Part shown: one piece after another, positions 21,681 through 34,811 of the stretch
How the letters are laid out: each line of letters begins with the position of its first letter
Numbering within the stretch: position 1 is the first letter of the stretch
Assembly: GCF_036324505.1 (NCBI RefSeq)
Contig: NC_086370.1
Span: 6,442,012 to 6,506,011 of the forward strand
Reading direction: 5' to 3'
Source of the DNA: Eleginops maclovinus
Taxonomy: Eukaryota; Chordata; Actinopteri; Perciformes; Eleginopidae
Length of the DNA stretch: 64,000 bases
Notes under the pieces: generated by a model
Told to the model about the DNA's origin: nothing
The model's database searches: none
What the model saw: the letters and a program-made list of their open reading frames with translations, nothing else
Translations under genes and position numbers: made by a program

Positions 21681-22375
21681 CTCTCTCACTGACACTTTCA
21701 ATCTCAGCGTCCTCACAGCTGCTGTACTCCGGCGTGGTGCCCCCCTCCTCCTCTGAACTGCTGACACTGGTCTGCCTCTTCCCCCCCGCCCCAAGCCCTC
21801 GTTTTGACTTGTAAGGTCTTGGTGGAGGCGGACGCAGTGATTCCGATTGGTCAGAACTTAGCGAATCATTTCGCAGCATGCTCTCGGCCTTCTCCCGTTT
21901 GGTCCGTCTCCCTACGGGCCCCTGGCCTGGGATCGAGCCAGGTCCTAAACCAGGAGGCTCTCTGAGTTCGGGGGGAGGGGGCTGCTTAGCAAGGATGTGT
22001 TCATGTGGCCCTCCAACCCCACCCGCTGTCCTCTGACCAGGCCGTACACCATCCCCCACCTCCCCTGCTACGCCCATGCCACGGCCCTGCATGGGCACAG
22101 GGTGGCCCCGGCCTCCAGGAAGGACCGGCCCTGCTTGGCGAAGGGGGACACCGCTGTGGTCCATGTGGTGGTAGCCCCCTTCTTCTGTCCGTCTTAAACC
22201 GCCACCTTCTCCCACAGGATCGTGCTCCAGAGAGCGTCCCTTGGTCAGCCGCCGGCTCTCCCTTCGCACCCTGGACTCGCCCCGGAGGTCCCGGTCCATG
22301 GAGACCTGGGTCTGCAGCCTTGGCTGAACCGGCCGCCGCTCCCCCCGACCAACTCCGCCTCCCCGGCCATTTCTC
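21681..22375 (-). CDS. rims2: RIM exon: basic, proline-rich central linker
   Basis: One completing base, 231 codons and one trailing base. The N-terminal two thirds are Arg/Gly/Pro-rich and poorly conserved. The last third carries the RIM hallmark KREKAESMLRNDSLSSDQSE, then a polyproline stretch (LRPPPPRPYKSKRG) and the acidic/serine segment SSSEEEGGTTPEYSSCED. The acceptor reads TTCTCCAG at 22379-22376; the donor is GTGAGAG at 21680. The coding stretch is clearly GC-rich beside AT-rich introns. The linker is much shorter than the mammalian linker I remember, so either exons are missing or the fish protein is compact here. Confidence 0.92.
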
Positions 22376-23817
22376 CTGGAGAACAATCAATACAAAAATG
22401 GAGAGGAAGAGAAAATAATAGATCAAAAAAGATGACTTACCGTTCCGTTCTTGAGTACAAATGTGTTGTAATATGCTTGAGTATTTTCTTTCTGTGCCAC
22501 TTTACACTGCTCTCCTGCTACAAATCAAAAACAAATACTGTAATACTTCTAAATGTCATTTTGCAGATATAGTGACTTTATAGATCCTGATTTCTAAACA
22601 CAGAAACAAGTAGAACATTTAAAATGTGATGTTTAGATGCAGATTTAACTATACGTTATATTTCAGTACCTAAAACAAATGGTGGTTTTGGTAAACTGTT
22701 TATGAAAAAACATTTCAAAGTTCAAGCTTCTCCAATGTGAATATTTGCTGCTTTTCTCTTTCAATATTTTAATTCGTTTTTAATATTTTGTAGGGCTTTT
22801 TTTCTGCAATATTTTTCTGGAGTACTTTTACTTTAAGTACATTTCTCTATTCATACTTAAACACTTTTACTTATTTGCAATTCTCAATGCAGGACTTATA
22901 ATTGTAATGGAGTATTTTGACGTTGCAGTGTTAATACTTTTACTTATGCAAAGCAGGGAGGCTGTGGCGCAGTGATCTACGGATCAGTGCGCTAATCCTA
23001 AGTGATTTATGTTTTTTTAGGAATCATCCCTACACCATTCTAGTCAGCATGTATGTAAATAAACTAACAGTAATGTTGTTAATTCCCAGCAAGTTGACAT
23101 TTAATGCCAAGATCCACTTGTTTGTACCATCAAATCAAGTTGCATCATCAAAAACATATTTTACTTTACAAACACCAATGTTGTGGTTTTATATTTTCAC
23201 TAATAGAGAGTCACACATTCTTCAATCCACTGTTTTGGAACTGGCTGCATTCTTCCATTACACTCAAAGTCTGCTTGCTTAAGACATATAATGCACTTCT
23301 GTATAAAAGAAGCAGATGAGGAACGCAGGAGATATTGCTTGTAATACAAATATTTACATATTCATCAAGGATACAGTTCTCTTGATGGCTGAGAGGCTGC
23401 AATTTAAAGGGCCACTCCTCCAATGTATCACACATCAAATCCTATTCTGCCTTGTATAATCATGTCTTCTGTGAGACCCGATTGATGACATATTGATGTC
23501 ACTGTGGTTTGGAGACTTCTTCTTTCTGAGCTAGGTTTTGAAGCGGCAAGGTAGACTATTAGAATGACGCTCTTCATACAGGATTTTTAGGGTCCAGTGT
23601 GTTTGCGGCTTGACTTATACATGAAGAGCCAGATGAAGAGGATGTTAGAGGGTCAGGGGCCAAAATTCATAAAAGGGCATGCTGGTGATTTTTGTCTCGT
23701 ACTAAATAAATATATGCCTGGAATGCCTACTTTTGTTACAGTGTTTAAGGGATAGTATGAGGTACAAATAAAGTTATATTGATTGATGGTAAAGGTTTCT
23801 GTCTTGGTTCAGCTTAC
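22376..23817 (-). other. RIM intron with repeat fragments
   Basis: A family-D fragment (TACTTTTACTTTAAGTACATT) is at 22810-22940. A short tRNA-like SINE head (GAGGCTGTGGCGCAGTGATC) is at 22969-23010. The rest is unrecognised. Confidence 0.5.
22969..23010 (+). mobile_element. Possible tRNA-derived SINE head fragment
   Basis: GAGGCTGTGGCGCAGTGATC followed by GTGCGCTAATCC resembles the A-box end of tRNA-derived SINEs. No B box follows, so it is not a tRNA gene. Confidence 0.3.
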
Positions 23818-24062
23818 GTGTCTCGCGGTGGTTCGCTGCGGGACCGGGGGTCGATGCCAGGTTCAGTCCCAGGTGCGTGGGGTCGGTTGGGGTCTTGGAT
23901 TGTGGTGGGCGCTTGGGAGCGAGACCGAAGCTTTTGGCACACAGACGGCTCGCTGATGGCTGACCCGAGGCCAGCAGGTTTCCCATCCGGACCCGTGAAC
24001 CACTCGCCCGGCTTGGTCAGGATCTCCTGCTGCTTCCGGCAGTTATTACACACCCAAATCAC
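23818..24062 (-). CDS. rims2: RIM exon: zinc finger, second half, and linker
   Basis: Starts at GTG after acceptor CTCAACCAG and encodes VIWVCNNCRKQQEILTK, the last C-x2-C pair of the RIM finger and its conserved C-terminal helix. A low-complexity Pro/Arg/Ser linker follows, including WFTGPDGKPAG and RSRSEPPRD. The exon has 81 codons plus two bases; the donor is GTAAGC at 23817. The part after the helix diverges from the mammalian proteins as I remember them. Confidence 0.93.
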
Positions 24063-24249
24063 CTGGTTGAGGAGGAACATGGGTAGAGATTACATTTACA
24101 ACTATGTATTGGGACACTAGTTTTCCTCAATAGACTTTTCTACAAACAAATAGGATAATAACACGTTTATGTAAACATAACATGTCGGAGAGTGGAGTAG
24201 AGAGTATTTTTGTAGTACGGACCCAGAAGTTAGCATTTCCAGGGATTTT

Positions 24250-24400
24250 TAAGTGTAAAAAGCAATCACCAAAAGTAGAAAGGCGTTGCTGTACGTCACC
24301 AGGGCTAACCTAAAGGCAGCTAATGTTTGGATTGATGATGTTTAGTAGCCTCATTTAGCCACTTGTTAGCAACCGCTGTTTTTAAGTTACATAGGAGCCT
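24250..24400 (+). repeat. Dispersed repeat family A, copy 3 (partial)
   Basis: GTCACCAGGGCTAACCTAAAGG, CAGCTAATGTTTGGATTGATG, CATTTAGCCACTTGTTAGCA: same order as other copies. Confidence 0.65.
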
Positions 24401-24449
24401 CGGACATTCAATAGTGGGATATTTATTGATGTATATTTTGTCGTACGGC

Positions 24450-24620
24450 AAGGAAATGCAAGTTTATTTACATAGCACCTTTCAACACAAGGCAGTTCAA
24501 AGTGCTTTACAAAAATGAAAGACATTAAGAGCATTAAGAAATAGTGCAGCAGAAACACATTATACAATGGCATTTCAAAACAGTCATTAAAAAGCAAAGA
24601 TAATAAAATAAACATCCTTA
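24450..24620 (+). repeat. Common fish dispersed repeat ('GCAAGTTTATTTACATAGCACCTTTCA')
   Basis: The phrase GCAAGTTTATTTACATAGCA then CCTTTCAACACAAGGCAGTT and CAAAGTGCTTTACA is a very frequent dispersed sequence in fish genomes as I recall them. Element class unsure. Confidence 0.6.
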
Positions 24621-27243
24621 TTATTTCTATTTCCTGCTGTTGAACTCCCGCATTTTCTCTAGTAAGGGCGTAGTCTACTTCTTGTTTGCTTCTAGCTTCT
24701 GTGTTATTCATTGATCCTATTTCAGGCTTCAAACCAGTGTATTACAAATTAGCGTTAACTTGTCTAAATTAATTAAACCAGCTGTCATTAATATCTCTAC
24801 AATGCTTCCAACAGGAAGGAACTACTCTTTGCAACAGCCAGTAAAAAACCATCTCAGCACACACTCTGCCAACCGCTAATCAGGCGCCCGGCTTCATCGC
24901 AATGACTTTGAAACAGGAAATGGAACAATTTACTTCCTAAAGAGCCGCACTTCTGCCAATGTGTGGTCCAGGAGCGGCTTTAGTGGAAGCGTTTTAAGAT
25001 CAACATCATGGCAGTTACCAGGGAGCAGCTTGGCTTTCACTGTGGGCTGCTTCTGGCCTCCAAATGAAGCGCACAGAGCCAACTGAATAATGAAAGGATA
25101 TTTGCGCTGCCAAAATAATATCTGTCGTCGTCTTTCTTTCTATTTATCCCATCACACATATGCACATCGACTATACATTGGCTGCGTTCACTCACTACAG
25201 ATGAGTGTCCAAATTTTCTGAGCTTTCAGATCAGTGCTTACACAAATTCTACTCCATTCACGATGCAAACACAATGTGTTTATTTTAGGATACATACAAT
25301 ACCAACACATTTTGAAAGATTTTACACACACATATGTAAATGTCACAACTAATTCCCATACATTAAAAACACAAAAACCATTCATCCACTTTTGTCTCCA
25401 ATTACAAGTCAAATACTGTAGTTTGAAGGACTGCACTGCTACATCCCGCATCAAAGAAAGGTCTATCACCATTAGCTATGTCAGATGTCAATCAATTAAT
25501 CAACAAATGTATTTACTTATGGGTGTAGACGGCGGAGTCTTTTTTTAATCATGCATGGAGGTGAAAATGATTTAAAGTGACACTACATGAAACTCAAAAA
25601 GCAAAACGTCAATCTATGGATACATCCTCCTGAAACCAAAAAGGATGAACAAAACTATAAAGTAACAGCGGCTGATATAACCAACATTTACCACACTGTG
25701 CGATCACACAGGTCAGCAATCTGTGGTAGTAAACTAAATACTGTCATTTCTCCAGACAGTGACAAAAAAGTATGTCCTCGTTTGTTGAAAACAAATCCAT
25801 TCAAACCGAATATATTTAGATATTTACTTGCATAGTTTCTACAAACAATTACCCTATAGTAAAGTGTTGGTATTCATATAATATTTTTTAGGGTTTAATG
25901 GAATTTGTATTTAAATCTAAATTAACCTCTATCATCGAAGTAATATTACCCGCATTGTACCACACAAACAAAGCATTTGTCCCATATGTGGCTTGTTGGC
26001 ACCTGGTCAAAGCGCTACTTCTCGTATTTACCTCAAAACCTTAAATATTGCTAAGAAGAGTATCCTTTAAAACTCATAATCAAGAAATAACCTAAACCTC
26101 TTACAGTTGAAAAGCCTCCTAAATGATTATACATTCCTGGAAAGAGTTTCTTGGATGTTAAGAACACATTTCACACCAATCGAGTGAACAAAATTAGCGT
26201 AGCTTAAAATGCACAAACTTCCCAAAATCAATAATTGAAAAAGTGTACGAAACTGCCTGGAGTTCTTATTGATTTTCATGTTTTTGTTGTTTTCTTGTCA
26301 CCAGCACTTTCTTTAACCAATACAACACTGGAAGGGAAGCCTATAGCCAACTAGTTGAATGTCATACACAAAAAGAACCAAGTGTGACGTCTTCGCTGAC
26401 TGTTCCTCTGCACACGTCTTGTCAACATCGCTGTCAGTTCATATCGATGAGGGATGTGAGTTAACATCCCAGAATAGATATGAAGATTCATCCGGAAAGA
26501 CAGAGCAGAGTGTGAAGGCCTTCAGTGTGAATGAAGCCGTTGGAGCCAGGATGAGGAAGAGGGTATGATGGGGGGAAAGCAAGGAGGGGAGGTTAGAGGC
26601 AGTCCCTCTCCTCCAGCCACCAGGGTTCTCATTACTCCCTGAACACTCCCCAATGACTCTTTAAAGCGAGCTAAAATAAAACACTCTGGCATCGGCCACC
26701 CTCCACACACTCTCTTCCTCTCTCCCACCCACCCCCCTTCATCCTGCTCTCCTTCTCTTTCAACCCCCTTTCCATCTTCCATTCCTCCCTCCTCCAGATT
26801 GCTTTTGATTAAAGCTACAAAAGCTGAGGAGAAAACCGCTTTACACCAACGCAGCTATATTTATCCTGCCAAACACCCCAGCACCACCAGGGAGAGAGGG
26901 AAAACGTGTGCTCAAACACACACACACACAGCAAGGAAAGCAAACACTGTGGGACAGTATAGCTCTGGTGAAAACATCCACCAATCTGTGATTTCCTGCA
27001 GCCAGACCGAGGAGGTGGAGGCTGCCAGATGGACCTGCAGAACCGGTCCAAACATTTGCATCAAGGCACTGATTACTTGTCATAAAGCTTTATCATTGGA
27101 TCCTTTAGAGATATTATTTTCTGCAATTTCCCTAACTGTCTCCTTTCACATTGGTTGCCAAGTCGGTTGAATCCTACCTGATTGAGGGGACTTCTGGAGG
27201 CTGGGGTCTGGGGTTCAAATCCAACCCTTGAAAGCGACCATGT

Positions 27244-27300
27244 GGAGGCAGTAGCTGAGTCCGTAGAGACTTGGCTTAGGAGCCAGTTAAAACCCATTCA
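27244..27300 (+). mobile_element. Fish SINE fragment
   Basis: GAGGCAGTAGCTGAGTCCGT then AGAGACTTGGCTTAGGAGCC resembles the head of a common percomorph tRNA-derived SINE ('GAGGCAGTAGCTCAGTCC..GGGACTTGGGTTGGGAACC'). A neighbouring GGGTTCAAATCCAACCC at 27211-27227 looks like a displaced B box. Confidence 0.5.
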
Positions 27301-28693
27301 GACCGGATCACGCATCTATGCGTTGTTCCCATTAAGGCCGGCAAACGCCTGTGTCATTGTGAGCGGTGTCATCTTTTTCGAGGCACGTGGCCAATTATAT
27401 GCACTGTGATTTGCTGAAATACTCTTGGAGTGAGTGACAGAGATTAGGTATTTTTTCTAACTCATGTGACTAACAAAAATGCTTTGCCCTTCATCATATT
27501 GATCCGCCCGGTTCAGACCCACAGCCGTTGGTTAGCGTCAGAGTTAACAGGAGCTAACGCAATGCAGCCCAGGAGCTAACAGTAACACAAACTATCCCAA
27601 GCTAACGTGGCTAACTGTTGGCTAACACTAATTTTATATAGATTATGGCCAAGCAAGTCAGTCAAGTTGAAAGCCAAAGAAGTAAGCTCTCAAATGCTTT
27701 TTATCTCATGTTTTTATCTGCTATAGAGCTGAGCCAAATTTGAGGCGTTGACAAATTTTGAGTATTTTTCTGAAAACCCTCAGGCTTTGAGAGGGGGTTT
27801 ACAGAAAAGTACTTACGCATAAAAAGGCCTTTTTTAGCAGGCGTTTCAGGCCAAATGGGTTAAGGTCGCTGAATGACCAAGGGGATTCAACAAATAACCA
27901 CAGAAAATAAGCAGCATAACACTGAGAAGCAGAATCTCAAGGGTCATTTGTTGATACAAAAGGGTTTAAAGTATTGACCGAAAAAACCTAGCCCACCTGA
28001 AATTAAGTGGCCAATCAAAATCGGACATGTCATGTCCAAAGGGTTTTGGATGTTAAGTAGAGTTGCAACTATGAGATGAGATCAAGTAGTTAGAAAAATA
28101 AGCTGCACATGTTTCAATAATCAATTAATCATAATTGATGTTTCACACAAAAATGCCAAAAAACTTTGATTTCAGACTCTGAATTATAGACATATTTTCT
28201 GTTTTATAACATATTGAAGTGAATATGTTTGGAAATGGAACAGTCAGTAATTAAAAAGATGATTCTAGAATATATACGGCAGATAAATGAATAATACAAA
28301 TGTATTTGTTTAAGTTACTGACTCTTCCCTACAAAAAGTTAACCTTCCAAAATGACAGTGGTCTCATATAGAAATAAAGCCATAAACCACAAATGACTTA
28401 ATTGCAATTTAATTAGAAACAAATAAAGCAATAAATATTTTTCTCCCTAAAATATATAAACACATTGGGAATACGCATGGTAACAGAATGCAGACGAGGA
28501 GACCACCCCCAACAAAAGGCTTTTCTCCACAGCAACTTTTGAAGATATTTTTCTTAAAAAAAAACAAGAGAACTTTGAAGAACCACTTGGAGTAAGCAAA
28601 GAAAAAAGGTGTCTCGTAAACATCATATCCATATTCTGCATTAAATGTCAGCAACTCACTTGGAAATGTGAAAGTAAGAAAATAACTTAGAAG

Positions 28694-29141
28694 TTAACAT
28701 AGACTTAACATAAGTTTCCTGCCTTTCCTCTGAGCCCATGCCATTCGGTGTAGCAATTCCTGTATGGCATCAGACACAGCGGAACCTCGCATCTCTGGCA
28801 CATCCAAGACGTCTTCTGGTGCCTCCCCCGGGCTTTGCCGAGGCTGCCCTGCATGCTCCCAACAACCTGGTACCACTTGGTGGACTGCATGGCCACAGAA
28901 AGGTGCTCCAATGATGTTCCACTTGGCCTGTATATCTTTGGTTTGCATCTCCTTGGTCTGTATCTGCTTTGGTCACAATGGCTGTAATGGCTGCAGTCAC
29001 ACCTGTGTCTCTTGGAATCAGGTCGTCTGAAATCACGGTTGGCCCATTGTCTTCTTTCGGGTGGTGACAGATATGTTGCAGGGGGCGAACAAGCAGGAAA
29101 CCACAATAGTTATTCCTTTGCATCTCCACGATACTTCTCAT
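28694..29141 (-). pseudogene. Probable piggyBac-like transposase remnant (C-terminal cysteine-rich end)
   Basis: The minus frame at 28705-29106 ends KTSWMCQRCEVPLCLMPYRN CYTEWHG in two parts. The C-x2-C-x4-LC-x2-P pattern is like the C-terminal cysteine-rich domain of fish PGBD-type transposases. No catalytic DDD core is seen. Upstream sequence is Arg/Ser-rich and frame-shifted (28770-29141 reads another frame). Function lost. Confidence 0.4.
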
Positions 29142-29217
29142 CTGGACTGAAACAGGAAGAAAGGCAGGAATTTAATTTCTGTAATTGGCATTGCAAAAGG
29201 TAACTTCTAAATATACT

Positions 29218-29673
29218 ACTGTAAAAATATATATACTATATAACTAAGTACATGTACTCAAGTACAGTACAATTTTGAGGATCTTCTATTTGAGTATTCC
29301 ATTTGATGCAACTGTTTGGAACTATAAAACACATTAGCTCCACCTTTGCTAGATGCATAAGATAAAACTATTTAGGCACTTTTGTTGTACACTTGTTTGT
29401 ACAAGTTTTAATGCAGGGATTTAACTTGTAGCAGAGTAATTATACTCTAGAATTATTACTAATTTTCAGAATGTTGGACATAGGACCTAATTTCCAAGTT
29501 AGTCAGTGTGCTATTTATCAGTGGAGAGCGTTTTCAACTAATTTAATCCAGTCCTTCTAGTTGCAGAGTTCGATAAATAGCACACTGGCTCACTTGGAAA
29601 TGAGGTCCTATGTCCAAAATTCAGAACCACACCTTTAAATTAAAGGACCGGAGTACTTCCTCCACCACTGAAT
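29218..29673 (+). repeat. Family-D MITE-like repeat interrupted by a fold-back element
   Basis: Left part: CTAAGTACATGTACTCAAGT, ACAATTTTGAGGATCTTC. Right part: GGACCGGAGTACTTCCTCCA CCACTG, the usual family end. The fold-back element at 29464-29627 sits between the two parts, so it inserted later. Confidence 0.6.
29464..29627. mobile_element. Fold-back MITE with ~55-bp terminal inverted repeats
   Basis: Left arm TTGGACATAGGACCTAATTT...GTGTGCTATTTATC (from about 29464 to 29519) and right arm GATAAATAGCACACTGG...AATGAGGTCCTATGTCCAA (about 29571 to 29627) are near reverse complements. A loop of roughly 50 bases separates them. No coding capacity. Confidence 0.8.
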
Positions 29674-29814
29674 ACAATTTTGCACATTAGAGACACATTA
29701 CATACTGTATATTCTGCAGGTGATGGAGTGAATGTAGAACCCGTGGTAGCACTTCTCTAGCTAACACCGCTTGAAAATAAGAGTAACGCTTCAGTTAGCT
29801 AGCTTCCTGGCAAA

Positions 29815-29975
29815 GGTTGGAAAAGTACTCAGATCATGCACTTATGTATAAGTAGAAGTATCAGAGTGTAAAATACTCCTGCATTCAAAATGTAAAGTAC
29901 AAAGGTATTGGCATCAAAACATACTTAAAGTACCAAAAGTATTAGTACTCATTCTGCACATTGAGTTTTTCAGAA
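29815..29975 (+). repeat. Common fish repeat ('AAAAGTACTCAGATC...')
   Basis: AAAAGTACTCAGATCATGCA then AAGTAGAAGTATCAGAGTGT and AAAATACTCCTGCATTCAAA, phrases of an abundant fish MITE-like sequence. Confidence 0.55.
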
Positions 29976-30504
29976 TAAAAACTCAATGTAGTCAGCCATG
30001 AAACGCTAATAATATAACTGCCTTTAAGTGAAGGTGCTGCTAGCTAGCCAGCTAACTAGCTTGCAGTCATTTAACTAAATTACAAACACGTTAATTCCAC
30101 CTGTTGTCGGTAAATGTAACACACTCGAAATGCGAGTGGCCAAAATACCAGTTAATAAAGATGGCTCTGAATGCTCAATAAACTCTTGTATTAATTATAT
30201 TTCATCAGCTGTTCAACTGCTCTCTATTGGTGGTTAAGCAACGGGGAAGATTGAGAAGGTGTGTCCGCACTTACTCGTCCCGCTTGGCCTTCCTCGGTGA
30301 CTCCCTCCGTGATACCCATGGAGATACCCGCATGTCAGAATTGTCTCCACACTTCCTGTCCGTGAGCTTGACGGCGTAACATTTACCCCATGAACGGTTT
30401 TCAGATATATTCTGCACAATAATTTGAAGGTTGTTCAAAGTTGAGGACATTTTGGATAAAGCAATCGAGTGCAGTGCTTTGACTTGCAGAGAGAGCAAGC
30501 GCAT

Positions 30505-30654
30505 TTTGTGGCATTTGGAAGCAGTGGCAGGTACTTCCGGTGGCAGCTGCAGATGCCACTACTTTCCGAGGCATCTGTGGTAGCTAGTGGCATCTAGTGG
30601 CATCTGCAGCCGCTACCACCGGAAGTACTTGCCACCGCTTGCAAATGCCACAAA
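30505..30654. mobile_element. Palindromic fold-back element beside the ISL2EU-like element
   Basis: Left arm 30505-30559 (TTTGTGGCATTTGGAAGCAG, TACTTCCGGTGGCAGC) and right arm 30598-30654 (GCTACCACCGGAAGTACTTG, ATGCCACAAA) are inverted copies with a few mismatches. It ends 11 bases before the left end of the THAP/YqaJ element. Confidence 0.75.
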
Positions 30655-30720
30655 TTGAGCCCTATAGAGCTCCTGCGGTCACGTGACTTTTGGTTGGGAG
30701 CCACCATTTTGGCAGTCAAC

Positions 30721-31125
30721 ATGACCACCGGTGCCAGTGTTTTCTTACCGAGCGAGTATACTTCTCATTTTAATTCAAGTGAAATTCGGCTTTATAGTAC
30801 AAAATTAGAGAGATTAAATATAAGCGACCCATATAATTCACCCGGTGTGCTTTTCAAGAGCATAACCTCCTGCTCTGAAGACGATGTACCCGACTTGCGC
30901 TACGCAGACATCCACAGCTATCTTGTAAGCTTTCCATCAGTGTACTCAGGAGACTCCCTCAGAGCGTACAAAAGCTTGGAGGCTTACAAATGGTGTCAGT
31001 CCGGCTTCGTAAACAACATTCAACTGTGGAGTCTTACATCCAAAAACTTCCAAAAACAACAAAAACCCAAAAAGTCAAATGTTAAGTTCATTCGAAGCTT
31101 CATCAAAGTCAACATGTATTGTTGA
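30721..31125 (+). pseudogene. YqaJ-associated ORF of ISL2EU, N-terminal part
   Basis: From MTTGASVFLPSEYTSHF the frame runs through VPDLRYADIHSYLVSFPSVY and SLRAYKSLEAYKWCQSGFVN, the conserved lead region of the second ISL2EU protein (the part before the YqaJ viral-recombinase-type nuclease domain). The homology ends near NNIQLW at about 31028; what follows is junction sequence to a stop at 31125. So it is truncated by the internal deletion. Confidence 0.7.
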
Positions 31126-31489
31126 AAACATGTTATTGATGATTTAACTTTGAGAAATGGAGCCAGATATTGAAAAATGGTCATGAGACATGCATAGGTT
31201 GCCAGCCCAGTGAGGACATTCACCTTTTTATCATTGTTATTTAAACTAATCTCTGTCAGGGTCTTCCTATTAATCTTTTCCCTTAACAACACATTTTCAG
31301 CCCTTAGAGCTTGGCATTCTTGCTCAAGACTCTGGATGCGGGTACAGCAGGTTTCAGAGGTGCATGGTGGTGTTACTGGTTCAGGCTGGACAGGATCATC
31401 GGCTGAGTCTTCCAACGGATCTGTGATGGGGGGCTCCTTCAAAGGCTCTGTGATATGGTCTTCTGGGGCTGCATCAGTTGATGTCCTGA
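31020..31489 (-). pseudogene. THAP transposase exon 3, truncated before the DDE core
   Basis: After acceptor TTTTCATCAG it reads TSTDAAPEDHITEPLKEPPI and a coiled coil (RIQSLEQECQALRAENVLL). VNVLTGLATYACLMTIFQYL follows, the start of the helix-turn-helix/DDE_Tnp_4 region. Homology stops near 31130, where unrelated sequence brings a stop. The catalytic residues are absent. Confidence 0.75.
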
Positions 31490-31739
31490 TGAAAACACAG
31501 AAGCAGCAAAATAAGCTTTCATGCATACAATACTGATGGCAGTTTGACATGTTTACATGTTTACAGTTTGACATGTTTAATGGAAATCATATGATATTAG
31601 CCTTCATTAAATGACTGGTGTGACGTTATTGTTTATAACCATATCACGGCAGTTAACTATTTGAAATAAAATAATCTGAATAACACACCGATCACAAGTA
31701 GACCCAACATGTAATCAGACAGGAGTTTGATCTACCCAC

Positions 31740-31914
31740 CTTTGACGGATGGCTTCTGCAGATATCTTTGCCTGCTCTACTTTGTGCAGTTTAGCCTTCT
31801 GCCTTCTGTTAAAAACCTCCAGTCTCGTTTTATGTCTCCTCTTCTCTGGAGATGGAAGGTAATCGAAAATTGAGGGGATAAAATCCGGACTCAACGGATT
31901 ATCACTCTTTCTCC
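31740..31914 (-). pseudogene. THAP transposase exon 2 (linker)
   Basis: Reads GRKSDNPLSPDFIPSIFDYL then PSPEKRRHKTRLEVFNRRQK, the standard segment after the THAP finger in this transposase group. Acceptor TTTTGTAG at 31915; donor GTGGGTAG at 31739; phases join exon 1 and exon 3. Confidence 0.75.
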
Positions 31915-32145
31915 CTACAAAATAAGAAGGAATATTTCAACACGGGTTTGTTTACCACTAGCTTGCTACAAGCTAACTTGCTAACTGGCTAGGCTGCGCC
32001 AGAGCCACACTTGTTGAGTTAAAAAGGGACATCACAGTGTCCGTTAGCTATAATAACTGGGTGCTACTTCTTAAATTAAACTAATTAAATTTAATTAAAC
32101 TGACCAGAAACTTTTTGTAGCATTGTACTGTATTCCTTCACCCAC

Positions 32146-32350
32146 CTGATATGAAGTGATCACTGCATAAGCGAAAGCCAACGGCCGGGGGGTCCCATCT
32201 TTCAGTCTTTTTCTGAAGGCTCCTGGCTCTTTTAATCGCTCCAATCCACTTCTCCCTCCTCTCCGCGTCTTTAGGAATGCGATAATACGATACACCTTTC
32301 TTTTTCCCACGCCTATTTGTGCAACCTGGTGCACAGCAGTTATCCACCAT
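32146..32350 (-). pseudogene. THAP transposase exon 1 (THAP zinc finger)
   Basis: ATG at 32350. Reads MVDNCCAPGCTNRRGKKKG, RIPKDAERREKWIGAIKR and FRLCSDHFISG: the C2CH THAP finger with C-x4-C, the invariant Trp and C-x2-H. Donor GTGGGTG at 32145. DNA-binding domain of the transposase; intact by itself, but the protein is truncated further on. Confidence 0.8.
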
Positions 32351-32464
32351 CCTTGACAGTCTGCCAGTGCCTGTCAATTTACTGCCGCGATGACTGCCAA
32401 AATGGCTGCCCCTGTCGTATCTCGTCACGTGACCAGCATATATGACATCATCTGCAGGAGCTCT

Positions 32465-34118
<1,654 letters not shown>

Positions 34119-34811
34119 TTTTGCACCCTGCTGCATCTGCGTGTGTGTGAGTGTCCATCTGTGCATGTGTCTATTTGTGTCTGTCGAGGAGCTGAATCGT
34201 GTGAATCATTGCTCATGTGTACATGTATATGGTGTGTTTGGGTGCATGTGTGCGTGTGGTTGATATCTCGGAGTTTGAGGAGATACATGTAGGTGTTTGT
34301 TTCCTGGAGAGAGTCGGCCATTTGTGCAACAACAGACTGAACATTATGTGGGTGAACTTCATGTTAGGCAGTGAGAGGTTCAATTCCCAATCCAAGCTCT
34401 TCAACACTTCCGCCATCTGATGTAATATTTAGATGAGGATCAAATGATTATATAGTATACAAGGTTTTTTGTAGAGAAATATATTGTTTTCTGGCATCAC
34501 TTTAACATTTTACAGGGAAAATCTGCATTTTTGTAAAGGAGCGCATGCTGACACCTGCTACTCGGTTTAGAAAAAACCCTGGTATACACAAATTAAAAAG
34601 AAAATATATTAACCGTTAACATCTACGTGTGTACGTTTCAGATACATGCACTTAGAACAATTTGTCTATTGCTTGAAAATTAAACAAATCTCCCTGTCTC
34701 ACCGGTCGGAAAGTAAATATGATCAGAAGTATTTTAAGACAATTAAAACATTTAACAAAGGATTCTAATGGAAGAGTAAAGAACAATTTGTCTATTGCTT
34801 AAACATTTGAT

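Larger units (their letters stand above)
24063..28693 (-). other. First part of the 18-kb RIM intron
   Basis: Holds repeats at 24250-24620 and a SINE fragment at 27244-27300. A purine/pyrimidine-rich patch is at 26530-26790 and a degenerate fish repeat (AGAGTTGCAACTATGAGATG...) is at about 28050-28310. About 24796-25100 is non-repetitive, GC-higher sequence that could be conserved non-coding. No exon recognised. Confidence 0.5.
30666..32464. mobile_element. ISL2EU-like DNA transposon, internally deleted (YqaJ-type ORF + THAP transposase start)
   Basis: Both ends carry AGAGCTCCTGC in inverted orientation (30666-30676 and 32454-32464). Further inside both also have GGTCACGTGAC and CCATTTTGGCAGTCA in inverted orientation. 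Between them are two convergent gene starts: a YqaJ-associated protein on plus and a THAP transposase on minus. These are the gene pair of ISL2EU (IS4EU) elements. The middle, which should hold the transposase DDE core and the YqaJ nuclease domain, is missing. The copy cannot move by itself. A target duplication was not clear. Confidence 0.75.

Noticed and set aside
22001..22426. Long frames on both strands over the RIM linker exon
   Set aside because: They are shadow frames of a GC-rich coding exon; only the frame continuing in phase with the neighbours carries RIM motifs.
22969..23010. tRNA gene
   Set aside because: Only an A-box-like head; no cloverleaf or B box follows, so a SINE fragment is likelier.
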